Of a stretch of 64,000 nucleotides of DNA, positions 54,208-63,092 are shown in pieces. Below the pieces are notes generated by a model, which worked only from the letters and a program-made list of their open reading frames with translations, made no database searches and was not told the origin of the DNA. Numbering within the stretch: the first letter of the stretch is position 1; each line of letters starts with the position of its first letter. A program made the translations under genes and the position numbers. The DNA lies in assembly GCF_000585495.1 (NCBI RefSeq), contig NZ_CP007264.1, positions 1,550,001 to 1,614,000 on the forward strand, given 5' to 3'. This DNA is from Thermococcus nautili (GTDB lineage Archaea > Methanobacteriota_B > Thermococci > Thermococcales > Thermococcaceae).

Positions 54208-54807
54208 GTGGAGATTAGGGATGTTGTTCTCGACTGGTTGCGCTCCGGCAAGGACGATGCCAACGACATCGTCGACCTGCCCTGGGAAGTTAAGCAACTT
54301 GAACCGAACCTCTACGTCGCGGAGCACCCCAAGATGCCCTTCACACTGCTTCTCTCGTTCGGAGAAGGCTTCATACGACTGCTGGCCCCTATGGGTCTTG
54401 AAACGTTCTCCATGACCAAGGATGAAAAGCTCAAGGTTTACCATGCGCTCCTTCGGCTGAACGCTGAAATCAACCTGATGAAGTTCATCCTCATGGGCAT
54501 GAACGACGACGTTTACCTGGCGGTTGACCTGGATACCTCCAACCTCGGTAAAGCGGAGTTCAACGACGCACTCTCGGCCCTTCTCGTTGGTCTGCTCTCA
54601 GCCGTTTCGGCGCTCAACCTCGAGGAGGAGTTTGAGGCCCTGCTAAAGGAGCGCGTGCTTGCGATGGTCTACGAGAGGCTTCGCAAGGGTGCAAGCAGAG
54701 AGGAGCTTCTTGACTTTCTGGTTTCCCGTGTGGGGATGCCCAGAAACGAGGCTTTGACACTTCTCGCCGAGGTTCTTCCTGAAGAGCAGGATAGGGGCTA
54801 CCTTTAG
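54208..54807 (+). CDS. Origin-adjacent conserved protein, YbjN-like fold suspected
   Basis: About 199 residues, acidic, no membrane segments. The pattern LLLSFGEGFIRLLAPMG, then YHALLRLNAEINLMKFIL and DDVYLAVDLDTSNLGKAEFN resembles YbjN/CesT-type chaperone-like folds. The C-terminal helices (EELLDFLVSRVGMPRNEALT) form a separate small domain. GTG 54208 follows GGTGGTT; TTG 54196 is the longer alternative. It sits between oriC and cdc6 on the same strand as cdc6. Function unknown; fold assignment is tentative. Confidence 0.72.
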   Translation: MEIRDVVLDWLRSGKDDANDIVDLPWEVKQLEPNLYVAEHPKMPFTLLLSFGEGFIRLLAPMGLETFSMTKDEKLKVYHALLRLNAEINLMKFILMGMNDDVYLAVDLDTSNLGKAEFNDALSALLVGLLSAVSALNLEEEFEALLKERVLAMVYERLRKGASREELLDFLVSRVGMPRNEALTLLAEVLPEEQDRGYL

Positions 54808-54952
54808 GGGCAACTTCCTCTTCTTTCTGCATCCCCTTTTACATCCACCTGTTCAACAAGGCATATAAACCCAGACCCCACACTTGCTATGCTTTCCACT
54901 GTATCCGGTGCTTCCGGTGGAGATTTGATACAATGTGCAAAATTTCGGGGAA

Positions 54953-54973
54953 TATCTGGATTAAATCCAGATA
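54953..54973. promoter_or_regulatory. Perfect 21-bp palindrome upstream of the cdc6 promoter
   Basis: TATCTGGATT-A-AATCCAGATA has ten-base arms with a single central base. It lies just upstream of a TATA-like GATATATTTG (54980-54989) that fits transcription of cdc6 (ATG 55068). No T-run follows, which argues against a terminator for the preceding gene. The position suits a transcription factor site or an Orc1/Cdc6-independent regulator of initiation. Degenerate ORB-like sequences lie at about 54912 (CTTCCGGTGGAGAT) and 55047 (ATTTCCGGTGGAGATG). The remaining 54808-55067 is non-coding. Confidence 0.6.
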
Positions 54974-55067
54974 ATATTCGATATATTTGACAAAATGTTC
55001 CCATTTGTGGGCTTAATTACGACGGTAATACGGCGTGAGAGTATGATTTCCGGTGGAGATGGGAGCC

Positions 55068-56321
55068 ATGGGGGACAGGGACGACTACCTGACGTCGATA
55101 TTCGAGAAGTACCTCCACGCCAAGAAGATTTTCAAGAACAAGGAAGTTCTGAGGCACAGCTACACGCCAAAAGAACTCCCTCACAGGCACGAGCAGATTG
55201 ACGAGCTGGCTCATATTCTCGTTCCGGTTTTAAGAGGTGAAACGCCCTCGAACGTCTTCGTCTACGGCAAGACAGGAACCGGTAAAACCGTGACGGTGAA
55301 GTTCGTAACCGAGGAGCTCAAGAAGATATCCGAGAAGTACAACATTCCCGTCGAGGTTATCTACATCAACTGCGAGATAGTCGACACCCACTACCGCGTT
55401 CTCGCGAGGATAGTCAACCACTTCAAGGCTGAAAGTGGTGTGGAGGTTCCCCTCGTCGGCTGGCCGACCGATGAGGTTTACGTCAAGCTAAAGGAAGTTA
55501 TAGATGCGAAGGAGCGCTTTGTAATCATCGTTCTGGACGAGATAGACAAGCTCATCAAGAAGAGCGGGGACGACATACTCTACTCCCTCACGAGGATAAA
55601 CACCGAGCTCTCGAGGGCGAAGGTCAGCATAATCGGCATCTCAAACGACCTCAAGTTCAAAGAGTATCTCGACGCCCGCGTTCTGTCAAGCTTGAGCGAG
55701 GAGGAAGTTGTTTTCCCGCCCTACGACGCCAACCAGCTCCGGGACATTCTCATGCAACGCGCAAAGGAGGCCTTCTACGAGGGCGTTCTCGACGATGCGG
55801 TAGTGCCACTCTGTGCCGCTTTGGCAGCGAGAGAACACGGCGACGCGAGGAGGGCTCTGGATTTGCTCCGCGTCGCTGGTGAAATAGCAGAGCGCGAGGG
55901 GGCGAGCAAAGTAACTGAAAGGCACGTCTGGAAGGCGCAGGAGAAGATTGAGCAGGACACGATGGAGGAAGTCATAAAGACCCTCCCGCTCCACTCGAAG
56001 GTTCTCCTCTACGCGATAGTCATGCTCGACGAGAACGGTGAGTTGCCAGCCAACACCGGCGACGTTTACTCCGTCTACAAGTCCCTCTGCGACCACCTCG
56101 ACGTCGAGCCCCTTACCCAGAGGCGCGTGAGCGACCTAATCAACGAGCTCGACATGCTCGGCATAATCAACGCCAAGGTCGTGAGCAAGGGCCGCTACGG
56201 CAGAACAAAGGAGATAAGGCTAAACGTCACACCCTACATGGTGAAGAACATCTACCGCCACGACGAGCAGGTTAGGAGCCTGCTCACGCTCACCCTCTCC
56301 AAGCAGAGGAGGTTGTTCTGA
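55068..56321 (+). CDS. cdc6: Origin recognition/initiator protein Orc1/Cdc6
   Basis: 417 residues. AAA+ ATPase domain with Walker A YGKTGTGKT (about residue 65), Walker B IIVLDEIDKL and sensor motifs (GISNDLKF), followed by a C-terminal winged-helix DNA-binding domain (SKGRYGRTKEIRLNV). It binds ORBs in the adjacent origin and loads MCM. ATG 55068 follows GGAGATGGGAG; earlier in-frame GTG/ATG codons were rejected. The TGA overlaps the ATG of the polymerase small subunit, so the three replication genes form an operon. Confidence 0.97.
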   Translation: MGDRDDYLTSIFEKYLHAKKIFKNKEVLRHSYTPKELPHRHEQIDELAHILVPVLRGETPSNVFVYGKTGTGKTVTVKFVTEELKKISEKYNIPVEVIYINCEIVDTHYRVLARIVNHFKAESGVEVPLVGWPTDEVYVKLKEVIDAKERFVIIVLDEIDKLIKKSGDDILYSLTRINTELSRAKVSIIGISNDLKFKEYLDARVLSSLSEEEVVFPPYDANQLRDILMQRAKEAFYEGVLDDAVVPLCAALAAREHGDARRALDLLRVAGEIAEREGASKVTERHVWKAQEKIEQDTMEEVIKTLPLHSKVLLYAIVMLDENGELPANTGDVYSVYKSLCDHLDVEPLTQRRVSDLINELDMLGIINAKVVSKGRYGRTKEIRLNVTPYMVKNIYRHDEQVRSLLTLTLSKQRRLF

Positions 56322-58498
56322 TGCTGATTGAGGATTTAATCAAGAATAAATACTTGATAACTCCCTCGGCCTACTACCTCCTTGAACCCCACTATAAGAG
56401 GGACTTCACTCTGGCGGAGCTGATAAAGTTCGCCAAAGCTCGGGGGACCTTCGTCATAGACTCCTCCATAGCCGAGGCCTTCCTCGCTGAGAAGGGTCTC
56501 TTTTCCACTGGAGAACTCACTGAGCAGACCCCCCTTGAGGTCTCTGAGGAAGAGCCTCTTGAGGCTTCTCCGGAGGAAATACATGGGGACTTTGCTGAAT
56601 CTGCTGAAATTCCCGTTTCTGAAACTGTTACAGCCTCTCGGCCCGAAGAAATTCCTTCTTCTGAAGACTTTGAATCCGCGGAAGCATCGGGTTCTATTTC
56701 CACTGGAGATGTTGTGGAAAGCGAGGTTGCCACGGCTTCTTCTGGGGAAGAAAGCGTTGAACCCGCTGAAATTGTTGGCGAGACTTCAATTTCCACTGGA
56801 ACAACCCTTGAATTAGAGCAATCTCCTGCATCTATTCCTGTTGAAGAACCAATTTCCAGCGAGATTTCAGAGGGGGAGAGTTTTGTTTCCACTGGAACAC
56901 CTGAACATGAAGAACTCGTGGATGAAGCCGCTGGTTCATTGGATTCGTCACTAACAGAGGTCGTCGAGGATTCACTTCCAGTGGAAGCCGAGCCCCTGAA
57001 CGGCAACGGCTACGGAAACTACGCCGATAGCGAGGAGTACTATGAGAACGGCGAGAACGGAAACGGGGTGAAGCCCAAAATCGTCTACGGCGACTACGGG
57101 ATTCCCATAGCGTACGTTGGCGAGGACGTCGAGGGCGAGAAGAGCTACTCGACCTACGAGGACGTTGTGATAAAGCCCAAAGAGGGCTTCCACTACCGCG
57201 CGAAGGAGATTCCCGACGAGTGGGAGCTTACCTTCGACGTCAAGAACGTGAAGTTCGAGGCCCCGAAGGTCAAAAACGCCGCGAGCAAAGAAGGTGAGAT
57301 AATAATCCAGGCCTATTCGAGCTACTTCAAGTCGAGGCTCAGGAAGATGCGCAGAATCTTCCGCGAGAACCCCGAAATCGGGACGGTCATAGACATCGCG
57401 AAGCTGAGCTACGTCCGGGACGATGAGGTCACGATAATCGGCCTCGTCAACGACAAGCGCGAAACGGCGAAGGGCTACATGTTTGAGGTGGAAGATGCAA
57501 CCGGGCGGGTTAAGGTCTTCCTCGGCAGGGACAAGGAGAACGCTTCCCAGGCCTACAACGCGATAATGCCCGATTCTGTCGTTGCCTTCCGCGGTCAGCC
57601 GGGCAGGGGAATCTTCTTCGCCAACCGCGTCTTCCTCCCGGATGTGCCGAAGTTCAGGCGCGAGAAGCCTCCACTGGAAGAGAAGGTCTACGCGATTCTG
57701 CTGAGCGACATCCACGTCGGCTCGAACAAGTTCTGCGAAAAGGCCTTTGAGAAGTTCCTTGAATGGCTCAACGGCGAGGTCAACAGCAGGGCCGAGGAAG
57801 AACTCGTAAGCCGGATTAAGTACCTGATAATCGGCGGTGACGTCGTTGACGGCGTCGGTATCTACCCGGGCCAGTACAACGAGCTGGCCATTCCCGACAT
57901 CTTCGACCAGTACGAGGCATTGGCCAATCTCCTCCGCAACGTTCCGGAGCATATAACCATGTTCATCGGCCCGGGCAACCACGACGCCGCGAGGACCGCT
58001 CTGCCACAGCCGGGCTTCTACGAGGAGTACGCTAAGCCGATATACAAGCTCAAAAACGCCGTGATACTAAGCAACCCCGCGGTGATAAACCTCCACGGCA
58101 GGGAGTTCCTCATCGCCCACGGAAGGGGCATAGAGGACGTCGTTGACTTCATCCCCGGGAGAACGCACCACAAGCCCGCCGAGGCGATGGTTGATTTGCT
58201 CAAGCTCCGCCACCTTGCGCCGACCTTCGGTAACAAGGTTCCCATCGCTCCCGACCCCGAGGATACACTCGTCATCGAGAGCGTTCCTGACCTCTTCCAG
58301 GCCGGCCACGTTCACGTTATGGAGTACCGGATTTACAACGGCGTCTTCGTCATCAACAGCGGAACCTGGCAGGCCCAGACCGAGTTCCAGAAGATGGTGA
58401 ACATCATACCCACTCCAGCGCGCGTGCCGATAATAGACGTTGAAACGGCCCGTTTGAGAGCCGTTGTGAGCTTCGACCAGTTCTGTGAGGGGGTTTGA
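56321..58498 (+). CDS. polB: DNA polymerase D (polymerase II) small subunit DP1
   Basis: 725 residues. An N-terminal helical domain (about 1-60) is followed by a long acidic Ser/Glu/Thr-rich linker (about 60-250), an OB-fold region (EVTIIGLVNDKRETAKGYMF) and the Mre11-like phosphodiesterase carrying proofreading. Its metal motifs are all present: LLSDIHVGS, IGGDVVDG, GPGNHDAAR, LIAHGRG and AGHVHVME. The linker makes it longer than I recall for the Pyrococcus subunit (a little over 600). Five ORB-like DNA sequences lie in the linker coding region. ATG overlaps the cdc6 stop. Confidence 0.96.
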   Translation: MLIEDLIKNKYLITPSAYYLLEPHYKRDFTLAELIKFAKARGTFVIDSSIAEAFLAEKGLFSTGELTEQTPLEVSEEEPLEASPEEIHGDFAESAEIPVSETVTASRPEEIPSSEDFESAEASGSISTGDVVESEVATASSGEESVEPAEIVGETSISTGTTLELEQSPASIPVEEPISSEISEGESFVSTGTPEHEELVDEAAGSLDSSLTEVVEDSLPVEAEPLNGNGYGNYADSEEYYENGENGNGVKPKIVYGDYGIPIAYVGEDVEGEKSYSTYEDVVIKPKEGFHYRAKEIPDEWELTFDVKNVKFEAPKVKNAASKEGEIIIQAYSSYFKSRLRKMRRIFRENPEIGTVIDIAKLSYVRDDEVTIIGLVNDKRETAKGYMFEVEDATGRVKVFLGRDKENASQAYNAIMPDSVVAFRGQPGRGIFFANRVFLPDVPKFRREKPPLEEKVYAILLSDIHVGSNKFCEKAFEKFLEWLNGEVNSRAEEELVSRIKYLIIGGDVVDGVGIYPGQYNELAIPDIFDQYEALANLLRNVPEHITMFIGPGNHDAARTALPQPGFYEEYAKPIYKLKNAVILSNPAVINLHGREFLIAHGRGIEDVVDFIPGRTHHKPAEAMVDLLKLRHLAPTFGNKVPIAPDPEDTLVIESVPDLFQAGHVHVMEYRIYNGVFVINSGTWQAQTEFQKMVNIIPTPARVPIIDVETARLRAVVSFDQFCEGV
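56501..56992 (+). repeat. Cluster of five ORB-like palindromes inside the DP1 linker coding sequence
   Basis: Cores CCACTGG at 56505, 56700, 56793 and 56889 and CCAGTGG at 56978, each inside TTTCCACTGGA- or CTTCCAGTGGAA-type sequence. Spacings are 195, 93, 96 and 89 bases. Four encode Ser-Thr-Gly preceded by a hydrophobic residue, and the fifth encodes Leu-Pro-Val-Glu. None has the G-run, so they are mini-ORB-like. Confidence 0.7.
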
Positions 58499-61400
58499 AT
58501 GGGGGAAGAGCTTTACTCACCCGAGATGAAGGCTTACTTCGAATCACTTCAGCGAGAAATTGACAGGGCCTATGAGATAGCAAGGAAAGCCCGCTCTCAG
58601 GGGAAGGACCCCAGCCTCGACGTTGAGGTTCCCCAGGCAACCGACATGGCCGGCCGTGTTGAGAGCCTCGTCGGCCCCCCTGGAGTCGCCGAAAGGATTA
58701 GAGAACTTGTCAAGGAGTACGGTAAGGAACTCGCCGCGCTTAAGGTCGTTGACGAAATCATCGAAGGTAAGTTCGGCGACCTTGGGAGCAAGGAGAAGTA
58801 CGCGGAGCAGGCCGTCAGAACTGCCCTCGCGATACTCACAGAGGGTATCGTCTCGGCTCCGCTCGAGGGAATCGCCGACGTCAAAATCAAGCGCAACACC
58901 TGGGCCGACAATTCCGAATACCTGGCCCTCTACTACGCCGGCCCGATAAGGAGCTCCGGCGGAACGGCGCAGGCGTTGAGCGTTCTCGTTGGCGACTACG
59001 TGAGGAAAAAGCTCGGCCTCGACCGCTTCAAGCCGAGCGAGGAGCACATTGAGAGGATGGTCGAGGAGATAGACCTCTATCACAGGGCCGTTACGCGCTT
59101 GCAGTATCATCCGGAGGCAGATGAGGTAAGGCTCGCGATGAGGAACATTCCCATCGAGATAACCGGCGAAGAGACAGATAAAGTCGAGGTCTCCCACAGG
59201 AACGTTCCCGGCGTCGAGACCAACCACCTGCGCGGTGGAGCGATTCTCGTTTTGGCTGAGGGTGTCCTCCAGAAGGCCAAGAAGCTCGTCAAGTACATAG
59301 ATAAGATGGGCGTGGAAGGCTGGGACTGGATAAAGGAGTTCGTGGAGGCCAAGGAGAAGGGCAAGAGCTCCGAGGAACCCAAGGTCGACGAATCCAAGGC
59401 CGAGGATTCCGGGGCGAGGGAGGAAGTGGCAGAAAAAGTCGAGAAGGGCTTCTACTACGAGCTCTACGAGAGGTTTAGGGCCAACATCGCCCCGAACAAG
59501 AAGTACACGAAGGAGATAATAGGTGGCAGGCCCCTCTTTGCCGAGCCTTCGGAGAACGGTGGCTTCCGCCTGCGCTATGGGAGGAGTCGCGTCAGTGGCT
59601 TCGCGACGTGGAGCGTTAACCCGGCCACGATGCTAATCCTCGACGAGTTCATAGCGATAGGAACGCAGATGAAAACCGAGAGGCCCGGAAAGGGCTGTAT
59701 CGTAACGCCTGCAACAACGGTGGAAGGGCCGATAGTCAAGCTCAAGGACGGGAGCGTCGTACGGGTTGACGACTACGAGACGGCTCTCAGAGTTAAAAAC
59801 GAGATTGAGGAGATTCTATACGTCGGAGACGCCCTCGTGAACTTCGGCGACTTCGTCGAGAACAACCAGACGCTTCTGCCGGCCAACTACGTCGAGGAAT
59901 GGTGGGTTCAGGAACTCGTTAAGGCAATCGAGGAGCTCTACGAGGTCGAGCTCAAGCCGTTCTCCGACAACCCGCGCGAGGCCGTTGAGGAAGCTGCCGA
60001 ATACCTTGAAGTAGACCCTGATTTCCTTGAAAGCCTTTTGAGGGACCCGCTCAGGGTTAAGCCGAGCGTCGAGCTGGCTATACACCTCTCGAAGGTTCTG
60101 GATATACCCTTCCATCCCTACTACACCCTCTACTGGAACACGCTGAAGCCGGAGGAAGTGGAGGAACTTCAAAAGGCTCTTCTCAACGCCCAAATCGAGT
60201 GGGACGAGTTCAGGAAGCTGAAGTTCGCGAAGAGGGTAATCCTCGAAAACGACCCCCAAATCAAGCGCTACCTTGAGCTCCTCGGTCTGCCCCACAGGCT
60301 CGAGAGGACCGAGGACAGGAGGAAGGTCATCGTCATTGACTACCCCTGGAGCTCGGCCCTGCTCACCCCCCTCGGCGACCTCGAGTGGGAGTTCAAGGCG
60401 AAGCCATTCTTCACGGTCATCGACATCATCAACGAGAGCAACCCGATAAAGCTCCGGGACAGGGGAATAAGCTGGATAGGGGCCAGAATGGGCAGGCCCG
60501 AGAAGGCTAAGGAGAGAAAGATGAAACCACCGGTTCAGGTGCTGTTCCCGATTGGGCTGGCTGGGGGCCAGAGCAGGGACATTAAGAAGGCCGCGGAGGA
60601 AGGAAAAACAGCTAAGGTCGAGATAGCCTTCTTCAAGTGTCCGAAGTGCGGTCATACGGGTCCGGAGCACCTCTGCCCTGTCTGCGGAACGAGGAAGGAA
60701 CTCCTCTGGCACTGCCCCAAGTGCAACGTTGATTATCCAGAGAGCGAGGCGAAGGAGTTCGGCTTCCGCTGTCCGCGCTGTGACGTCGAGCTGAAGCCCT
60801 ACGCGGAGCGGGAGATAAAGCCCTCCGAACTGCTGAGGCGGGCCATGGACAACGTCAAGGTCTACGGCATCGACAGGCTCAAGGGCGTCAAGGGTATGAC
60901 TTCCGGCTACAAAATGGCCGAACCCCTTGAAAAGGGCCTCCTGCGGGTTAAGAACGACGTCTACGTTTTCAAGGACGGCACAATCCGCTTCGACGCGACA
61001 GATGCTCCAATAACCCACTTCAAGCCGAAGGAGATAGGTGTAAGCGTTGAAAAGCTTCGCGAGCTCGGCTATACGCACGACTTCGAGGGCAAACCGCTTG
61101 AACGGGATGACCAGATAGTCGAGCTGAAGGTTCAGGACATAATCCTCTCCTACGAGGCTGGAAAATACCTCCTTAAGGTCGCGCGCTTCGTTGACGACCT
61201 GCTCGAGAAGTTCTACGGCCTGCCGAGGTTCTACAACGCCGAGAAGATGGAGGACCTGATTGGCCACCTCGTCATAGGTCTTGCCCCACACACCTCGGCC
61301 GGAATCATCGGCAGGATAATCGGCTTCTCCGACGTTCTGGTCGGCTACGCGCACCCGTATTATCATGCGGCCAAAAGACGCAACTGCGACGGGGATGAGG

Positions 61401-62374
61401 ACGCTGTTATGCTCCTCCTAGATGCCCTCTTGAACTTCAGCAAATACTACCTTCCAGAGAAGCGCGGTGGAAAGATGGACGCACCGCTGGTCGTCACGAC
61501 GAGGCTCGACCCGCGCGAAGTGGATAGCGAGGTCCACAACATGGACGTCGTCCGCTATTATCCCCTTGAGTTCTATGAGGTCACCTACGATATGAAATCG
61601 CCGAAGGAAATCAAGTTCATCGAGCGCGTTGAAGATAGACTTGGAAAACCTGAGATGTACGAGGGCATAAAGTTCACCCACGACACCGACGACATCGGCC
61701 TCGGTCCGAAGATGAGCCTGTACAAACAGCTCGGCGACATGGTCGAGAAGGTCGAGAGACAGCTCGCTTTGGCGGAGCGCATTCGCGCGGTCGATGAGCA
61801 CCACGTTGCGGAAACCATACTCAACTCCCACCTGATTCCCGATTTGAGGGGTAATCTGAGGAGCTTCACGAGGCAGGAGTTCCGCTGTGTGAAGTGCAAC
61901 ACGAAATATCGGAGGCCTCCTCTCATCGGGCGCTGTCCGAAGTGCGGTGGGAAAATCGTCCTGACAGTGAGCAAGGGCGCGGTCGAGAAGTACTTGCCCA
62001 CTGCGAAGATGCTGGTTACCCGCTATAAAGTCAAGGACTACACGAGGCAGAGGATTTGTCTGACGGAGAAGGACATAAAGACTCTCTTCGAGACGGTTTT
62101 GCCCGAAAAGCAGAGGACCTTACTTGGCTTCTCGGCAGACGTCTGCGAGAAGATGATTAAGGAGCGCACTGGCTCCTCGAATGGAAAGAACGGCTATCTA
62201 GATGGCTTCAACGGGAAGAACGGGAAGGCGAAGAAAGCGAAGGTCGGGAGCGAAGCCAAGAAGGAGAAGAAGCCCAAGACCGAAAAGTCGAAAGACCTCA
62301 AGAAGGAAGTCAAGAAAGAGAAGGCGAAGGCCAGGAGAAAACGCATAAGCCTCGACGAGTTCTTCGGGGGTTAG
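58499..62374 (+). CDS. polC: DNA polymerase D large catalytic subunit DP2
   Basis: 1291 residues. Archaeal replicative polymerase with double-psi beta-barrel active site; the catalytic aspartates lie in NCDGDEDAVMLLLDALLNF. Zinc motifs are seen at about residues 715-765 (CPKCGHTG, CPVCG, CPKCNVDY, CPRCDVE) and near the C-terminus (CVKCNTKYRRPP, CPKCGG). The tail is lysine-rich and ends KRISLDEFFGG, a PCNA-interaction-like peptide. No intein is present at the NCDGDEDAV site used by inteins in some Pyrococcus homologues. Coupled to DP1: the GTTTGA stop abuts this ATG. Confidence 0.97.
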   Translation: MGEELYSPEMKAYFESLQREIDRAYEIARKARSQGKDPSLDVEVPQATDMAGRVESLVGPPGVAERIRELVKEYGKELAALKVVDEIIEGKFGDLGSKEKYAEQAVRTALAILTEGIVSAPLEGIADVKIKRNTWADNSEYLALYYAGPIRSSGGTAQALSVLVGDYVRKKLGLDRFKPSEEHIERMVEEIDLYHRAVTRLQYHPEADEVRLAMRNIPIEITGEETDKVEVSHRNVPGVETNHLRGGAILVLAEGVLQKAKKLVKYIDKMGVEGWDWIKEFVEAKEKGKSSEEPKVDESKAEDSGAREEVAEKVEKGFYYELYERFRANIAPNKKYTKEIIGGRPLFAEPSENGGFRLRYGRSRVSGFATWSVNPATMLILDEFIAIGTQMKTERPGKGCIVTPATTVEGPIVKLKDGSVVRVDDYETALRVKNEIEEILYVGDALVNFGDFVENNQTLLPANYVEEWWVQELVKAIEELYEVELKPFSDNPREAVEEAAEYLEVDPDFLESLLRDPLRVKPSVELAIHLSKVLDIPFHPYYTLYWNTLKPEEVEELQKALLNAQIEWDEFRKLKFAKRVILENDPQIKRYLELLGLPHRLERTEDRRKVIVIDYPWSSALLTPLGDLEWEFKAKPFFTVIDIINESNPIKLRDRGISWIGARMGRPEKAKERKMKPPVQVLFPIGLAGGQSRDIKKAAEEGKTAKVEIAFFKCPKCGHTGPEHLCPVCGTRKELLWHCPKCNVDYPESEAKEFGFRCPRCDVELKPYAEREIKPSELLRRAMDNVKVYGIDRLKGVKGMTSGYKMAEPLEKGLLRVKNDVYVFKDGTIRFDATDAPITHFKPKEIGVSVEKLRELGYTHDFEGKPLERDDQIVELKVQDIILSYEAGKYLLKVARFVDDLLEKFYGLPRFYNAEKMEDLIGHLVIGLAPHTSAGIIGRIIGFSDVLVGYAHPYYHAAKRRNCDGDEDAVMLLLDALLNFSKYYLPEKRGGKMDAPLVVTTRLDPREVDSEVHNMDVVRYYPLEFYEVTYDMKSPKEIKFIERVEDRLGKPEMYEGIKFTHDTDDIGLGPKMSLYKQLGDMVEKVERQLALAERIRAVDEHHVAETILNSHLIPDLRGNLRSFTRQEFRCVKCNTKYRRPPLIGRCPKCGGKIVLTVSKGAVEKYLPTAKMLVTRYKVKDYTRQRICLTEKDIKTLFETVLPEKQRTLLGFSADVCEKMIKERTGSSNGKNGYLDGFNGKNGKAKKAKVGSEAKKEKKPKTEKSKDLKKEVKKEKAKARRKRISLDEFFGG

Positions 62375-62405
62375 CTATTTATAGTCCCTTCACCTATTTC
62401 TTCCG

Positions 62406-63092
62406 ATGCTCGACCAGTTCAAGCTCCTCCCCAGCGTTGCCTACCTGCGCGTCGAGAGGCAGGCTTTCGTCGGCTACTCCATGCCCCTGGCGGGGTGGAT
62501 AGGGGAGTATTTGATTAACTATGGAAAGCTTCCCCGGCCGAACTTCCTCGGAAGGGCGATGAGAAAGCTGGGCTTTTCTTTCGCTGGAGAGGAGCGCGAC
62601 GAGCGCTCGATAACCCAGTTCTTCGTGAAGGGGAGTGTTTCAATAAGCGCGAGCTGGGACGTCGAGCGGGAAAACCTATTCCTCCAGGTGATTCCTCTCC
62701 GTTCAAGGCTGTCGAGGGGTTTAACAGTTAGGGCCGAGAACATCGAGTTCTACGACCAGTTCGTCGTTTCCATCGAGCCGGCCGAGAGGCTTCCGCCGGG
62801 CGTGAGGGGGATAGGGATTAAGGCCCTAATCCTCGAGGACTTCTACCCCGTTGAGACCCCCTACTGGGGAATGCTCCACGAGGACTGGGAGAGCGACCTC
62901 AACCTGCTCGTCATGAGGGACGAGGTTTATGACTCCCTTCAGCGCGAGGAGTATCGCTGTCCGGTCTGCTTCTCCCCGCTCGTGGAGGAGAACGGTATCC
63001 TAAAGTGCACCCGCTGTGGCTTCGTTTACACGCCGGAGAGCGACTTCGAGAGGGTCGTCGAGCAGTTCAGCGTCGAGGAGTTTGCGTTTTGA
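62406..63092 (+). CDS. Conserved protein with C-terminal zinc ribbon
   Basis: 228 residues. A large N-terminal region of unknown fold (PLAGWIGEYLINYGKLPRP) is followed at about residues 185-205 by a zinc ribbon CPVCFSPL ... CTRCGFVY. It begins 31 bases after polC, with TATA-like CTATTTATAG in between (about 62375), so it may be transcribed separately or with the polymerase genes. Possibly a nucleic-acid-related accessory protein; no family recognised. It overlaps the convergent gene by 26 bases. Confidence 0.72.
   Translation: MLDQFKLLPSVAYLRVERQAFVGYSMPLAGWIGEYLINYGKLPRPNFLGRAMRKLGFSFAGEERDERSITQFFVKGSVSISASWDVERENLFLQVIPLRSRLSRGLTVRAENIEFYDQFVVSIEPAERLPPGVRGIGIKALILEDFYPVETPYWGMLHEDWESDLNLLVMRDEVYDSLQREEYRCPVCFSPLVEENGILKCTRCGFVYTPESDFERVVEQFSVEEFAF

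Noticed and set aside
56972-57982. A 336-codon frame antisense to DP1
   Set aside because: Opposite the conserved phosphodiesterase domain; no recognisable protein features.
59816-61366. A 516-codon open frame antisense to DP2
   Set aside because: It lies wholly opposite conserved polymerase motifs, has no ribosome binding site or family features, and reflects GC-rich codon use on the other strand.
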